Source: Hofstenia miamia
Taxonomy: Eukaryota > Xenacoelomorpha > Acoela
Reading direction: 5' to 3'
Length of the DNA stretch: 64,000 nt
Assembly: GCA_004352715.1 (NCBI GenBank)
Contig: SCFE01000016.1
Coordinates: forward strand, 621,439-685,438
The position numbers were made by a program, and so were the translations under genes. The notes beneath the pieces were generated by a model. It was not told where the DNA came from and did no database searches. It worked only from the letters and a program-made list of their open reading frames with translations. Positions 1 to 12,301 of the stretch are shown piece by piece (position 1 is the stretch's first letter; each line of letters starts with the position of its first letter).

Positions 1-260
1 CACCAATGGCTACTGTCCTTGCATTGCAATCCAATATGTATGGATTGTGAGGTGTTGGTGAGTTGAGTGATTTGATTTTTTCATTTTTGCATTTAGTATA
101 TTGAGCTCCTCCTGATGTTGCTAGGTCCATGTGAATTTGTTTTTCTTTTGGAGGAGTTTTGAGATGTGTAGTGTTTTTTTGCAAGATTGGGAATAAACAT
201 ATTATAATTGCATTGGACATCTTTTTTGTGTCAAGATCGAGGAGTTTGGCTTTATTAAGA
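1..260 (-). pseudogene. Ty3/Gypsy-like pol fragment (RT end and RNase H start), reversed
   Basis: Read on the minus strand, this edge matches the larger retroelement copy at about 54360-54610 (+) at both DNA and protein level. It carries the end of the reverse transcriptase (a MFIPNLAKKT stretch matching MFLPNLAEKT) and the start of RNase H (SPTP..PYILDCNA matching SPTPKDPFILDCNA, which holds the first acidic residue of RNase H). The frame slips between the two parts and a stop lies after the FTWT stretch, so it is a relic. It runs off the left edge of the window. The orientation is opposite to the copy at 53481-56760. Confidence 0.75.
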
Positions 261-811
261 GTTTTGAGATTAGTAGCAGTATAATTTATCATTTTCTTTT
301 CAATAGTATAACAGATAGGAGAGATGTACATAGTGGTAATAAATCCATAGTAAGATGCTGGAGTTAAACCATGTAAGACACCATCTCTCAGAAAGTTAAA
401 GCATACTAGTTTAGTAAGTTATAGATTTGGTAAGGCTTTGCAAATAATGAATAACTTATGATTTGGAAGAGGTGTCAAAGATTTCATAAAGAGTTTCACC
501 CAGAAAAGTTTAGTAACAGTTTCAAAGGTTGATTCTTTTAAAAGTTGTGGGTCACCATCTAGGATCATCAGGGTTAGCATAACCGTAAAGTAAATAGAGT
601 ACACAATGAAGTTATAGCATTCTGAATGCATAGTACCTACTATCAAGTAGGCAAAGAAATTAGAGTGGAATAAGTTAACAGCATTAGCACTTTCAGTGAA
701 ACAATGTAATAGTTACTAAAGATCAAGAACATGTAGAAAGTTTAGCTGCTCATGATCATCTAATAATGAGTATGAGAGAGATAATGACTGAGCTAAGTAG
801 AAACTAATTGA
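261..811 (-). repeat. Probable continuation of the reversed retroelement fragment, including an LTR-like piece
   Basis: On the minus strand, the stretch near 735-790 resembles 60515-60570 (+), sharing CATGAGCAGCTAAACTTTCT, so both may belong to the LTR or adjacent leader of one retroelement family. The stretch 420-646 is open on the minus strand, but I recognise no domain in it. The order of LTR-like piece and RT/RNase H here implies that most of gag and protease is missing. Assignment is by similarity inside the window only. Confidence 0.4.
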
Positions 812-1811
812 NNNNNNNNNNNNNNNNNNNNNNNNNNNNNNNNNNNNNNNNNNNNNNNNNNNNNNNNNNNNNNNNNNNNNNNNNNNNNNNNNNNNNNNNN
901 NNNNNNNNNNNNNNNNNNNNNNNNNNNNNNNNNNNNNNNNNNNNNNNNNNNNNNNNNNNNNNNNNNNNNNNNNNNNNNNNNNNNNNNNNNNNNNNNNNNN
1001 NNNNNNNNNNNNNNNNNNNNNNNNNNNNNNNNNNNNNNNNNNNNNNNNNNNNNNNNNNNNNNNNNNNNNNNNNNNNNNNNNNNNNNNNNNNNNNNNNNNN
1101 NNNNNNNNNNNNNNNNNNNNNNNNNNNNNNNNNNNNNNNNNNNNNNNNNNNNNNNNNNNNNNNNNNNNNNNNNNNNNNNNNNNNNNNNNNNNNNNNNNNN
1201 NNNNNNNNNNNNNNNNNNNNNNNNNNNNNNNNNNNNNNNNNNNNNNNNNNNNNNNNNNNNNNNNNNNNNNNNNNNNNNNNNNNNNNNNNNNNNNNNNNNN
1301 NNNNNNNNNNNNNNNNNNNNNNNNNNNNNNNNNNNNNNNNNNNNNNNNNNNNNNNNNNNNNNNNNNNNNNNNNNNNNNNNNNNNNNNNNNNNNNNNNNNN
1401 NNNNNNNNNNNNNNNNNNNNNNNNNNNNNNNNNNNNNNNNNNNNNNNNNNNNNNNNNNNNNNNNNNNNNNNNNNNNNNNNNNNNNNNNNNNNNNNNNNNN
1501 NNNNNNNNNNNNNNNNNNNNNNNNNNNNNNNNNNNNNNNNNNNNNNNNNNNNNNNNNNNNNNNNNNNNNNNNNNNNNNNNNNNNNNNNNNNNNNNNNNNN
1601 NNNNNNNNNNNNNNNNNNNNNNNNNNNNNNNNNNNNNNNNNNNNNNNNNNNNNNNNNNNNNNNNNNNNNNNNNNNNNNNNNNNNNNNNNNNNNNNNNNNN
1701 NNNNNNNNNNNNNNNNNNNNNNNNNNNNNNNNNNNNNNNNNNNNNNNNNNNNNNNNNNNNNNNNNNNNNNNNNNNNNNNNNNNNNNNNNNNNNNNNNNNN
1801 NNNNNNNNNNN
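812..1811. other. Assembly gap, exactly 1000 N
   Basis: The run is exactly 1000 N, which looks like a nominal rather than measured size. Its right flank is a TA tract. Open reading frames crossing it are meaningless. Confidence 0.98.
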
Positions 1812-1852
1812 ATATATATATATATATATAGGTAGATAGATAGATAGATACA
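1812..1852. repeat. (TA)n and (GATA)n microsatellite
   Basis: A run of TA units passes into TAGA/GATA units immediately right of the assembly gap. It probably explains why the assembly broke here. Confidence 0.9.
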
Positions 1853-2230
1853 TTTATTTAAATAAAAAGAAATAAATTTACAAATGAAAAATAGAAACAA
1901 ATGACGAAGCAAAATTAAAGTTAGCTATTCTTAGCACAGAATATAAGAAATTGCTTCACTCTTCTCTCTGTACGATGTAAGGGAATGAGAAATTTACCAG
2001 ACCTAGGAGAAATGACATAGCTGATGACTTGAGTTTGCGGCTATTTGATGAAAGAGCTTGATTGCTTTATCTTGTCTATAAAATTTAAAAATGATTTTAT
2101 CATTGCTTTAAATTATTCTTTGTGCGCAATTGCAGACCATTTGCATTTTTGTGTCAAGATGCCCTTGAAGGTCTACGAAGACAGCACCAGCATAATTTAG
2201 CGTTCCAATTATCATAGATAGAAACACTTG
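1853..2230. other. No recognisable gene
   Basis: AT-rich non-repetitive sequence between the microsatellite and the hAT terminal repeat. I see no convincing coding region or repeat. Confidence 0.5.
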
Positions 2231-2280
2231 CAGTGGCGCACCCAGAGGGGGTACAGGGGGGTATGTACCCCCCTAAAAAT
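2231..2280 (+). repeat. hAT-type left terminal inverted repeat
   Basis: The sequence begins CAGTGGCGCACCCAGAGG and continues with a GC-rich run (GGGGGTACAGGGGGGTA) followed by its own near complement (TACCCCCCT). CAGTGGCG plus a G-rich run is typical of hAT element termini of the ZMYM1-like group. It lies about 250 bp upstream of the decayed transposase in the expected orientation. I found no matching right terminus downstream, so the 3' end appears lost. Confidence 0.7.
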
Positions 2281-2481
2281 GTAAACAAAATACTTCCATC
2301 TGACATTATTACAGATGAAATGAACGTCACAATAATTATAATAATGTACAGCATTCATTCATGGTTTTCTTAAATCAACTAATGCATTCAATCAACATTA
2401 GTTCCCACGTCTCATAATTTTAGTTGCAAAATTTAACTGATAGAGGGAATCTACATTTTCATAGTAATTTTGTGTGCTTAG

Positions 2482-4040
2482 TTGAACATGAATCACAAGA
2501 AGAAAACATCCGGTTCACAGAGAATAACAAATATCAAACAACAGAAGCTCATTGATGATGAAACAAAATCATTAAAACCAATACCTGACTTCTTTGGGGA
2601 ACCAACGCTCATTTGTATCCCACTAGCACAAAGAAGGCAGATCAGAATCCAGTACCTATTTGTGCCTCACCGTCAAACACTGCTCTAGATTTGGATACAT
2701 CTACAGCAAATATATCTGTTTGTTTTGTTTCAAATGCGTTGAATGAAGATATATCACATTTAATTGTATCAAAGCCAAATTTATCTGCTGCAGATAAGTC
2801 ATATTGGCTCAATAATCCTCAGTTACCTATTGGAAGTTACAAATTCTATTGTCAGGAAATCAGTAAAGGGTCTAGAAATCTGATTTATACTTTTCAGCGA
2901 TCATGGTTATCAGAAATTCATTGGCTAATGTAGAGCCCAACATTAAAAGGAGGCTTTTGTCGTACTTGATTGCTGTTTGGAAATGTAAATGATTCTTTTT
3001 TCAAAAAAGCAGTAACTTTCGTTTCAAAACCCTTTTAAACATATTCAAAAGCCAAAGGTAAAGATGGTGAGCTTCCACTTCATGCTAACATGAAATATCA
3101 TTAGAAAGCACTTGAAGCTCAAGGTTTATTTATATCTATTGAAACTGTCCTATCGCTTCGAATTGATTATCAACTATCAGCTAAAGTGAAAGAAAAATGA
3201 ACAGAAAATAAAATATTAAAGTCTTTAATTGAAACAGTGTTAGCTTGTGTTCATTATGGTCTACCTTTATGCAGCCATCGCCTCAGCAGTGACTCAAAAA
3301 ATAAAGGTGTATTTCGTGGGCTCTTGGCATTGCAAGCAAAACAAAATGAACTTCTAGCTCAACATATACAAAGTGTAGCCAAAATGCTAATTACATGTCT
3401 TGGCGAATCAAGAATGAAATAATTTTCTTTTTGGTTCTCAAATTCAGAATCAAGTTTTATCAGACATTTATAATTCAGAGCTAAAGGTATATAGCATCAT
3501 AGTTGACGAAGTGAGTGATGAATATGCAAATACTGAGATAATGTCAAGTCTTCAATCCATTTATTTATCTTTGACTATTCGGGAGGAGATTTTTAATTTC
3601 GTCATTTGACTCGAACAGCAGCAGAGTGCATTTCTAAAGAAATAATTGATTTTTGTCTACAGAATTATCTACCACTAGACAATATGCGCCGTCAAGCTTA
3701 TGATGGTGCTTCATCAATGGCGGTTGCAGACTTGGGACTCCACACTCATTGCTATACTCACAATCTTAATCTTGCAAAATCTTCATCATGTCAACTTCCA
3801 GACATTCGAAATGTCATTGGTGTCATATATAAGACTTTGAATTTTTTTCATTTTTTGTATAACCCTACAGGAATGAATGGCTAAAATTTTTAATTGCACA
3901 ATTTGAGGTTTTGAATTATTAAGCTATTCTAAAGTTTAAAGTCCATTATCTACGCTCTTGCGAAAAGAGACGGTTTGGGGTGCACACAACGCAACTACTT
4001 ACTGGTATTATACAACAATTACTCGAAAAATAATCTATAA
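2482..4040 (+). pseudogene. Decayed hAT transposase, ZMYM1/DUF4371-like
   Basis: Broken pieces follow the order of a ZMYM1-like (DUF4371 plus hAT) transposase. A basic N-terminus with NIKQQKLIDDETKSLKPIP starts near 2488. A QLPIGSYKF segment lies at about 2825, and a remnant of the TTF-type zinc finger (GGFCRT) at about 2950. A DUF4371 core has RGLLALQAKQNELLAQHI at about 3318 and an IIVDEVSD stretch, the usual first acidic motif, at about 3498. Then come YDGASSM, HTHCYTHNLNL and the IRNVIGVI region at about 3700-3830. After 3884 only faint similarity continues. There are many stops and several frameshifts, and a deletion after the YDGASSM motif. It once moved the element by cut and paste; it cannot be functional now. 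Confidence 0.85.
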
Positions 4041-6239
4041 CTTAACATTATTTACTTCAATTTACTGTTATCATAAGAACTTTGAACAAGCAGTAAAGTC
4101 TAAGAAAATGATATTTTAGTTGGTATTCACGATCACATTGAAGCATAATACAATAATGAACATGAAAGCACTTTGAGTGAAGTAGGGTTATTCACGATCA
4201 CTTATTTTCATTGGATTAACATGGTTCCTGCCGCATAGAAGGGAAACCTCGGACTAAATATTTAGTGAAAATAGAAATAACATGGTGTTAGAATAAAAAT
4301 GAAGAAGTTGAGACTACTGATTTCAGAATATTACTAAAAATGTTTTTTGTAAGTATTATCAAAAATAGAAGTCATTCCGTGGTATTAATGGGACTATGGG
4401 ACCAGAAATCTTCTTGAGACTGTGATAAAATTGGATTGGGTCAAAACTCAAGGTCCTAAATCATGATCTAAAAGATAAAATGAGATCAATCAAGAATTGA
4501 CCTTTATACATGTATATAGAAAATATTTAAACCATCCAATAACTGTCAATTATGTGAAATAAAAATTCCACCAAATTTGGTTAATGCTCCTTAAAAGATA
4601 AAAGAAATTCTGGGTACAACAAAGAATTTCCTCTATTTATGTTCAAGTTAAATATCTTATCAAATAAGCAAGATTTTGAAAGGAATATTTTCATTTAAAT
4701 CAAATTCTAACAATACATATCATAAGTATATGTGCAATACAGAAATCTTCATGATCTTTGAGTTACATTCTGTGATCAATTCTAATTTCAGTAGAAGGAA
4801 TTTACAAAAGGAAATTTTTTGGTTAAGTAATATATGTTGAAAACATTCTTACAAAGGTGACAATATGATAATGATTTGATTAATTTGTAAATAATTTTTC
4901 ATTTAAGTATTTATATGTAAATTGATGGGAATGCAACTACTAACTTTTTAACAATGCAAAAACAATCATTTTGAAAGGAGTGCTTGATTAGTGATGTGAT
5001 TGTAGCCATATACACTAAGTCTTTTGATATAGCTAGTTGAAATCTTTTATCACTGGCCTATCCATCATACTTAAAGGCATCTAGATTTTATAGCTAAGAA
5101 TACATCAGGCCACTCAAACCTATTAAACAGGGATAATGCACTCTCAAGAATGATTTAAAGTCAATGAGTAATAAGAAAATTCCTAAACAAAATTCTCAAA
5201 ATTATTTGGAATAATTTATTGATTACCATGTAAAAACGCAGCCATTTGGAATATGATGAGATCACAATGTATGAAATAATGTTAGTCGTTATAGTTTTTC
5301 CTAAGTCCATTATCATGTATAAATAATAAAGTAGAGATTTCTAGTTTTCGCCCTATACTGAATCTGGAGCCCAAAGATGAAGAAAATGTTATGAAGCAAG
5401 TAGCACAAACACGATTTAGCAAGAAACTTTAATAGTGTTTCATAGTATACAGTGCAACTACATCTGATCTCGTCTCGTATTACAGACAATATTTTATGAT
5501 TGCTGCAACTGTATCAATTATGTATATTTGTGTAACATGTCCCTTCTTAGGAAGTCACATTGCAAAATTTCGCAACTATAGAATCATTTTGGACTGGTTA
5601 TAGGCGCAATGGTAATTCATTTCAAGGAACTTTCAACAGTAAAATCATGCCTGTATGGACACCAAATCATCCTCAACCTAGTAAATAGTTTTTCTTTCTA
5701 TACAATTATAAGTATAATGCTGTGAAAATATATCAATGCTAAATTACTTTGAAAATGACTTCACACTGTTGTTCAGATAGTAGTACAAAAAATTGTTTTT
5801 ACTTTTTAAGTAGAAAGGCTTCTTTTTTAAACTAAGAATCGCCTAAATTGAAATAAGATGCTACAAAGCAATTTATAAAATACTGTCGCCAAGCCAAACA
5901 CATTAGACTCAGGCTGTTTATTTTCATTTGGTTTAAGCTGGCTTGTTGCAATTCATTTAAGATACCATGGAGTTGGCAGAACTTATAGTAATCTTTATTA
6001 AGATAATATGTATAGAGCTCCTGATTGAGGAGAAAATCTGATCTTAATCCTTAAAATCTCACGCAACATGCTTACTGAATAATTATAAATGATCAGGTCA
6101 ATATGCCTATAGCTGTATATAAAAAATACTACATTTTACTATCAATGTTTATCCACTAAGTATAGTTTTTTTGAATGATTAATTGCATTTTTCAACATAT
6201 TTACAAAATCTGCAAAACTTAAAGTTTAAACATCAAAGG
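4041..6239. other. No recognisable gene
   Basis: About 2.2 kb of AT-rich sequence with frequent stops in all frames. I saw no terminal repeats, tandem arrays or conserved protein motifs. Confidence 0.5.
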
Positions 6240-6770
6240 TATTATTCTCACATTTTGCAATAGAATATCTTTGTTTATTTCAATAAATTTAGTACAAAGA
6301 CAGTAAAATAATTTTGTAAAATGAATTCATTTCACAGATTTCAATATCTTACCTTGTAGGCAAACTGTTTCTCTTACTTATATCTACTTAAAAAGTTGCT
6401 ATTTCCCTATATATACGTATGATTTTGCTTAAAACTTTTCATGTCTTTTCAAGCAAAGCAAATTTGTCCATTTCTTTTGAAAGTAGTTATCTTTTTCATA
6501 AGTATATTTTAGCAGTCAACTGTGTTGTCATTATTAAGGATTACTACATTGGCTCAAGTGCATGCAACAAAAATCATAGATATTTATGCGCAGACTATTG
6601 GAAGTTGGATGTTGCATATATTTCATAAGTGGAAACGCAGCTTTGTAAATATGCATTTAGATTTTATATACAACATTTTTCCCAAGCACAATAAAACTAT
6701 TGACATTCAGAGTTATGTAATAGCATTCATCTGTATATTCACAATTCATTTTATTTTGGAGAATTCTATG
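6240..6770 (+). repeat. Dispersed repeat, copy 1 (partner at 29890-30390)
   Basis: This block aligns in the same orientation with 29890-30390. Shared stretches include AGAATATCTTTGTTTATTTC, TCAAGTGCATGCAACAA, CAGACTATTGGAAG and TTCATCTGTATATT. The open frames in it are not conserved between copies, so it is probably non-coding. Confidence 0.75.
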
Positions 6771-8763
6771 TATATATATATATATAGTATTAATGTGTGT
6801 AACGGTAGTAAAGGGAATGCACAGATACGCGTGTTTGTATTTGTTTTGTATTCGTAAGATAGAAATTTCAAAAATGCTTAGGAATCCTATAATTCTCTAT
6901 TATTTTACAGCAAATTACTTTAAGAAGGAGAATATAATATTTATGTGCACAGGATTTTTGAAGCTTTTTGCAATCAAAGTTTTATAACCTTCACAATAAC
7001 TTTTCTTGCAAAATATTTTAAGGAACTGAAAAATATGAACGGAATTTAGTAAAATTTAAAAATCTGTAATTTAAGAATACAAATAATTATGAAAAGTAAT
7101 GAAGCAAATATTGTTGATGGCCTGGTGTAGTTAATACTTTGCCTTACATATGAAACAATTTATTATCACACAGTTTCGTTTAGAAAAACCAAGATCTGCA
7201 AATAGAAATGGGTCAAAAACTTACGCCCAACTCATTTAAGCCTATTTATATGATGCATGTCAAAAATAGTCATTAATCTTTCGGTTTGTTAGATCAATGT
7301 TGGAAAAATTTAAACTTTATAAAACCAAAATCTTCAAACTTGAATTTGAAAGTAAAAAAAAGTGTATAAAATTTAATAATAGAACACATTTGTTAATAGT
7401 TCCACAGTATTCACTGATTTGAGGTGATTTTATTTGCGTGGTTATCCATGATTTTTAAGGTTCTGTCCAGTTTTGCAGTGGTTCTGTCCAAGCCCATGTC
7501 CATTTCTGGCTCTCTCACCTCATCAACCCACCAAAATTTATAGTTAAGAAATACTTATAATGCTGCGCAAAGGCCCACTCCCAGTACGAAGGAAGGAAAC
7601 TAAGATGTTTCCTAAAATCAGAAATGCAAGTGGGCCCCCGTCAACGATCTTTAGGCCCAAATGTTTGACGAAGACCTACCCACTCTATTTCGAATCTAAG
7701 TCGAAATAATGTACATGTAAATGATATATGGAAATTTATTATTCTTTCATATCAGAATTCGAAAATGTTTTAATCATATTAAGATTTAATCGGAGACGTG
7801 AACAAATTCGTATTGAATGAAAACCACGTTTCTTACAGAAAGAAGGAGCCTACCATAGAAAGTAGCGCTACATAGTAACTGTCAGCATGGGTGCTTAAAC
7901 CCAATAATTATTGAACAATATATTGAAATAATTGCGGAGTGGCAAATTCTATCTTGCAATTATTGTGGAAATGGTAATAATTAAGGTTGCAATAATTGTT
8001 TCAAGTGTCAAAACAATTTATTCATTCAAAATTACACTGATCTGTGTTACTAGTTTGCACATAGCAGGAAATTCGAAGTTGCTCTAAGGAAGTACCAGAA
8101 CCAAGTTGAGTAATTAAATGACGAAAAGCAAGAATTATCCAGTTCTAACAGTCGCGGACTCAGAAGATGTTGAAGATGCGAAAGCAGTGGCGTGGTGGGA
8201 TATGTTATTTGTAACTATTTTATCAAAAAAAACAAATAATTGTTTGTCGCAAGTACTCAGTTCATTGGATTAGATTCCCTGTACGTCCAACATCGCAAAA
8301 CGATTGTTCAACGTGGCAAAGGGCCTTTTGGGCAACTAAAGGGAGCGACTCCTTCCGATTCATCTCGATTCACATATATTTTTTTCGATTAACTTAGATT
8401 TCTAGGATACAAAAATTTTTGGCGAGCTTTTATTACTTTCAATTTTTTAAATAAACACTCAGTTATTGCTTTTTTCAATAAAATTTACAATTACTGTTGT
8501 TTCAATGTCAATAATTGTAATAATTAGAGAAGCGCTGCATCAATGATTGCGAAAGGTTTAACAAGAGTACTACAATACAATATTGAAAATAGTTACACCC
8601 AGTTTTTCTTGTTAAGGAAAAGTCTCTTCTTAACCATATAATTTTGGGAACTAGTTTAATATTAGGTCTCCTCTGTGATTGATGGAATTCTACATATATT
8701 TGATTGCTATTTTTGTAATTTTTCCTATTTTCACATATTGCTTTTTCTACTTTTTGCCCCAAA
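6771..8763. other. No recognisable gene
   Basis: AT-rich sequence containing a short (TA)n at about 6770-6785 and a somewhat GC-richer patch at about 7440-7700. I recognise no coding region. The open stretch on the minus strand at 8508-8762 matches no family I know and may be the outer part of the element that follows. Confidence 0.45.
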
Positions 8764-8831
8764 CCACATTGTTTTTTAGCCTAACCAGATATGTTTTTTC
8801 TATCATGAACAAATTATAATACAGCATAAAA

Positions 8832-9330
8832 GTGATTTATAAATACATATATAATGCAAATTCTACAAGTTTAAAACAAAGGAAGAGAGATTATGCTAGG
8901 AACTTTTTGAATGACAATAGCCTTTGCGAGAAAATTAAGGTTTTTATTGCCGAAAGTGGTTTTAATCGCCACTTGCGACGAACTATGGCTAGATCCCAAT
9001 GTGGAGCGCCTGCTTCATTGATTTTTCCTTCAGTTCGTAGTCGTAATGTTTCCTTGATATCCGCGATCACTGAAAATGAAGTTTTGTACTCTCTGGCTGT
9101 AGTGGGGCCGTGGAGATTCCACTAAATACAATGAATTTTTCGAGGGACTCATACATAAGTGCGTCGAAAAAATATTCTTAGTAATTGTGTTTTCGTCATG
9201 GATAATGCGAGAATACACAATTCAGTGATTTTCAAGAATTTTTGCATAGAAAATGATTTAATTATCCAATTTATTTCGCCTTATTGGTATATGCTGAACC
9301 CTATAGAATTCGGATTATCAAAAATCTAAG
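8832..9330 (+). pseudogene. Tc1/IS630-type DDE transposase, inactive
   Basis: The reading starts inside the left inverted arm. It contains VFIAESGFNRHLRR (about residues 38-51), SVRSRNVSLISA, then VMDNARIHNS at about 9195 and SPYWYMLNPIEF at about 9271. These are the three catalytic blocks of an IS630/Tc1 transposase, with 34 residues between the second Asp and the Glu (DD34E). The first Asp is replaced by Ala (GCC at 8949-8951). Stops at 9123-9125 and nearby, plus frame slips, break the middle. It is dead by sequence. Confidence 0.8.
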
Positions 9331-9533
9331 CTTTTGTCAGAAGGAAGTTTTTTAATGGTTTTACTGGGAGTTTTGAGAATTGAGTTGACTGAATCTGATT
9401 TTCGCGGATGGAATTCGAAGATTTTAATTGAATTGGTTAATTATTTTTCTCCATAGGGGTTTATGCGATTTTAAAAATCACTTATATGCTGTATTATAAT
9501 AATTTGATGACAGAAAAAACATACTTGGTTTTA

Positions 9534-9588
9534 GGAAAAAACGATGTGGTTAGGAGAAAAACGATGTGGTTAGGAGAAAAACGATGTG
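9534..9588 (+). repeat. 20-bp tandem repeat, three copies
   Basis: The unit GGAGAAAAACGATGTGGTTA occurs nearly three times, the first with one change and the last truncated. It lies at the outer edge of the right inverted arm. A single related copy (CCACATTGTTTTTTAGCCTA) sits in the left arm in inverted orientation. Confidence 0.85.
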
Positions 9589-9590
9589 AA

Positions 9591-11002
9591 AAGTATTTCA
9601 GAAAGGGAAAAAATATCTGAAAATGTAAAAAAAATTTGAGCAAAAGAGGAAAAAAACGAGTAGAAATACTATAGTAAGAAAAGAGCTGTCTTTGAGCTAG
9701 TCATTAGACTGAGCAGTTGTTAAATATATATTACTATGTGTACAATTTCTACATTCTTATTTTTTTGTAAACATAGCAATAGATTAACATGTAATGTTAA
9801 TCATCCGCTATTAGAATTCCTGGTTGCAACTTTTACATAGATAACTTTGGAAGTAACGTTGTTTTTATTATGTTTTTTTTTATTGTAATGAATATTGTAT
9901 TCGAATCAATTTTTCTTAAATATTATACGATTAGTTGTACCAAAAATCTCCATAGTAACATTTTCAAGACTTGAAACAAAGCTAACTTAACTAGAAACGC
10001 TTAAATCATAAATAACCTTAAGCTAAATTAGTCTAGGCAACTATACTGATGATAACAAGCATTATAGCTAAAACATTTATCTTCTGTTTTTTATAACTGA
10101 ACCATAAAATAAACTAAATGGGTTTTTTCTGTAAATTACAACCAACGCGTCTTTTAACTGAAGCGTGAGCAGTAATAAACATAAACTAAATATTTTTTAA
10201 TGAATCTAAGTTGTTCATAACCTTTTGTTAGGCCGCGCCACAACTAACTTGTGTCAGGGTTCAAAATAGTTTGATTTGCTAAACTTTTAAAATAGTTGCG
10301 CCAAGCTAATGCCCTTAAATAAATAGATTGAAAGTAGGTGCATATTTAGCTTTAAGGAATATATCTTTTAATGTGTCATTAGTACAAAAATATCTATGAT
10401 GGTAAGCTTCTTGACTTTGTCTATTAAAATTTTATTAAGTGTGAGAGAGAAAAATGCATTTGGAGTACAAATGAGCTAGAACTTAACAAATTGAGAAAAC
10501 TGAATTATCATGTCAGAGTATTCCCTTCCACACAGAAAGTCGCTGAAATAAACAGAAAGAAGCTGTTGTTGAGAAGCTAAGATACTCCCAAACCTAAATA
10601 GGGTCTATTTATTATACATTTTAAAATATAGTGTACTTGTGTTGATATTTAGCTATGTACGTTGGAGCCAGTGAAAGATATGACATTCTGATTAATGTAT
10701 TATGACTCTATTCATGAATATGACGATCCACAATTTTATTTAAATTTATAAATTATTCAAGAATACAACCATACCGAATGTTTCAAGAACTCTAATAATA
10801 ATTTGAAATAATTTTGAATTAATAAATTTTTTAATTTTTAGACTTTGTGTAAATTTGCGCTTAACTAATTATGTACCCCTGCAAGGAATCATGTTTGTGC
10901 CCATGCTGTAGCAATTTGATTATAAATTTTTTACAAGAATTATCAGATGTTAGCTAAATATTTCAAAACTGGCCATATTGAAAACATTTAAAGTATTCAA
11001 AG

Positions 11003-11006
<4 letters not shown>
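9591..11006. other. No gene; contains blocks shared with 30840-32510
   Basis: No coding region is recognisable. Two blocks (about 10584-10730 and 10776-10845) are similar to 30842-30968 and 32444-32507 on the same strand. Shared words are CCAAACCTAAATAG, CTGATTAATGTATTAT and TTTCAAGAACTC. Confidence 0.55.

Positions 11007-11037
<31 letters not shown>
11007..11037. repeat. (TA)n microsatellite
   Basis: Uninterrupted run of about 15 TA units ending in TATGTA. Confidence 0.95.
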
Positions 11038-11042
<5 letters not shown>

Positions 11043-11371
11043 CATTAAAATATGCCTTCTTCCCCGGATCAAAATTTTTTAGCTGCACCCATCCATGGGC
11101 TGCTGCAATAAAGCAATTCAAAATTTTCAATAAAATTTCGAGCAATTAAAGAGATACTACCCTGCAAAATTTCAGAGATTTATGTTTGGAAACGCGGCCA
11201 TGACGAGGTTTTTAAAAAATATTTAGCGGGATATATATACAGGGTGTTTCAGAATTAATAACCCCTCTTTGACTATGAAATTTCCCGCAAACCGAAACAA
11301 TAAATCGACAAGAATACAAAATTGTATTTTCTATATAATAAAAATCATATTTATTCAACATAACCACCATT

Positions 11372-12300
11372 TTAGTTAATACATGCTAAACAACGATCAG
11401 CAAAATTATCTACACTATTTTGGAACATTTGCACGGGAATGGATTGGATTTCATGGCGAATTTTTTCTTCTAGGTCATCAATATCTTGAATGGTGTAAAA
11501 ATAAACTTTTTCCCGTAGGTACCCCCATAAGAAATAATCGCAAATTGTCAAATCAGGTGATCTTGCTGGGTAATGTGCCAAAGAGCCCCCTCTACCAATC
11601 CAGCGGTTATTAAACTTGTCATTTAAATAATCTCTGACAGGTGTTCCAAAATGAGCTGGAGCTCCATCAAGTTGAAATATCAAGTTTCTTCTATGGCGGA
11701 AATATGGGCATACATCTTCCTGAAGAATAGTAAGGAAAAATTCACTATTAACTGAATGGTGATACGATCGAAAACAAACTAAGCGACCATGACCACATGC
11801 TGCAAAAACACCAATGGAAGGAGAATTAACCTTCTTGGAAATAATGATAGTAGGATTTTCTTCCCCATAAAAGAATGCATTATGCAAGTTCACATGACCA
11901 TTGATGTGAAAATTAGCTTCATCTGAAAAAATAATGCGATGAGTAAAGTTAGGATTATTTTCAACTTGAGTTAAAACGAAATGGCAAAAATTTAATCGTG
12001 CTTCAAAATCTTGTGGCTTCAGTTCCTGTTTCTTTTGAGGTTTCCATTTTTTGATGTGACTTTTTTTAATCGCTCTATTGATACTGGATACAGATACATT
12101 TAATTGACTAGACAATTTTCTTTGTGATGTTCCTGGTTGGTCTGCGATTTTTTTTTTAATTTTTTCAATGGTGTCATCATCACTAGCGGAAGTTCGAACA
12201 CCTTGACCTGGTCTGTTTTTGTTTAAGGAACCTGTTTCAATTAATTTTTCTTTCCAACGTTTAATTTGTTGAGTATCAGGAACTGGAGTGCCATATTTCT
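11372..12300 (-). pseudogene. Mariner-type transposase, version A (lacks N-terminus)
   Basis: Minus-strand frame beginning at a KYGTPVPDTQQIKRW helix-turn-helix segment. It continues with a second HTH-like part (GTSQRKLSSQLNVSVSSINR) and then the catalytic blocks IIFSDEANFH, FQLDGAPAH and ARSPDLTICDYFLWGY. There are 37 residues between the second and third Asp. The C-terminus is CLACIN, then a stop. Apart from the missing start this part has no frame breaks. It is truncated at the single N at 12301, where another version of the same region begins. Its role would be DNA cut-and-paste in the nucleus. Confidence 0.85.
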
Positions 12301-12301
12301 N

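Larger units (their letters stand above)
8764..9590 (+). mobile_element. Decayed Tc1/mariner-superfamily element with long inverted termini
   Basis: Inverted termini of about 75 bp enclose a transposase relic. The left arm is 8764-8838 and the right arm 9475-9549. They share CCACATTGTTTTTT/CCACATCGTTTTTT, TATGTTTTTTCT.TCAT and TAATACAGCAT. The right arm runs into three copies of a 20-bp unit (9534-9588), and weaker similarity extends beyond the left arm, so the true outer ends and target duplication are unclear. Confidence 0.75.

Noticed and set aside
716-1912. Long open frames across runs of N (also 22453-23695, 44498-44821, 52067-53279, 60090-60455)
   Set aside because: They consist almost entirely of undetermined bases; no coding evidence.
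11383-11613. Plus-strand open frame inside the mariner element
   Set aside because: Antisense to the clearly recognisable transposase.
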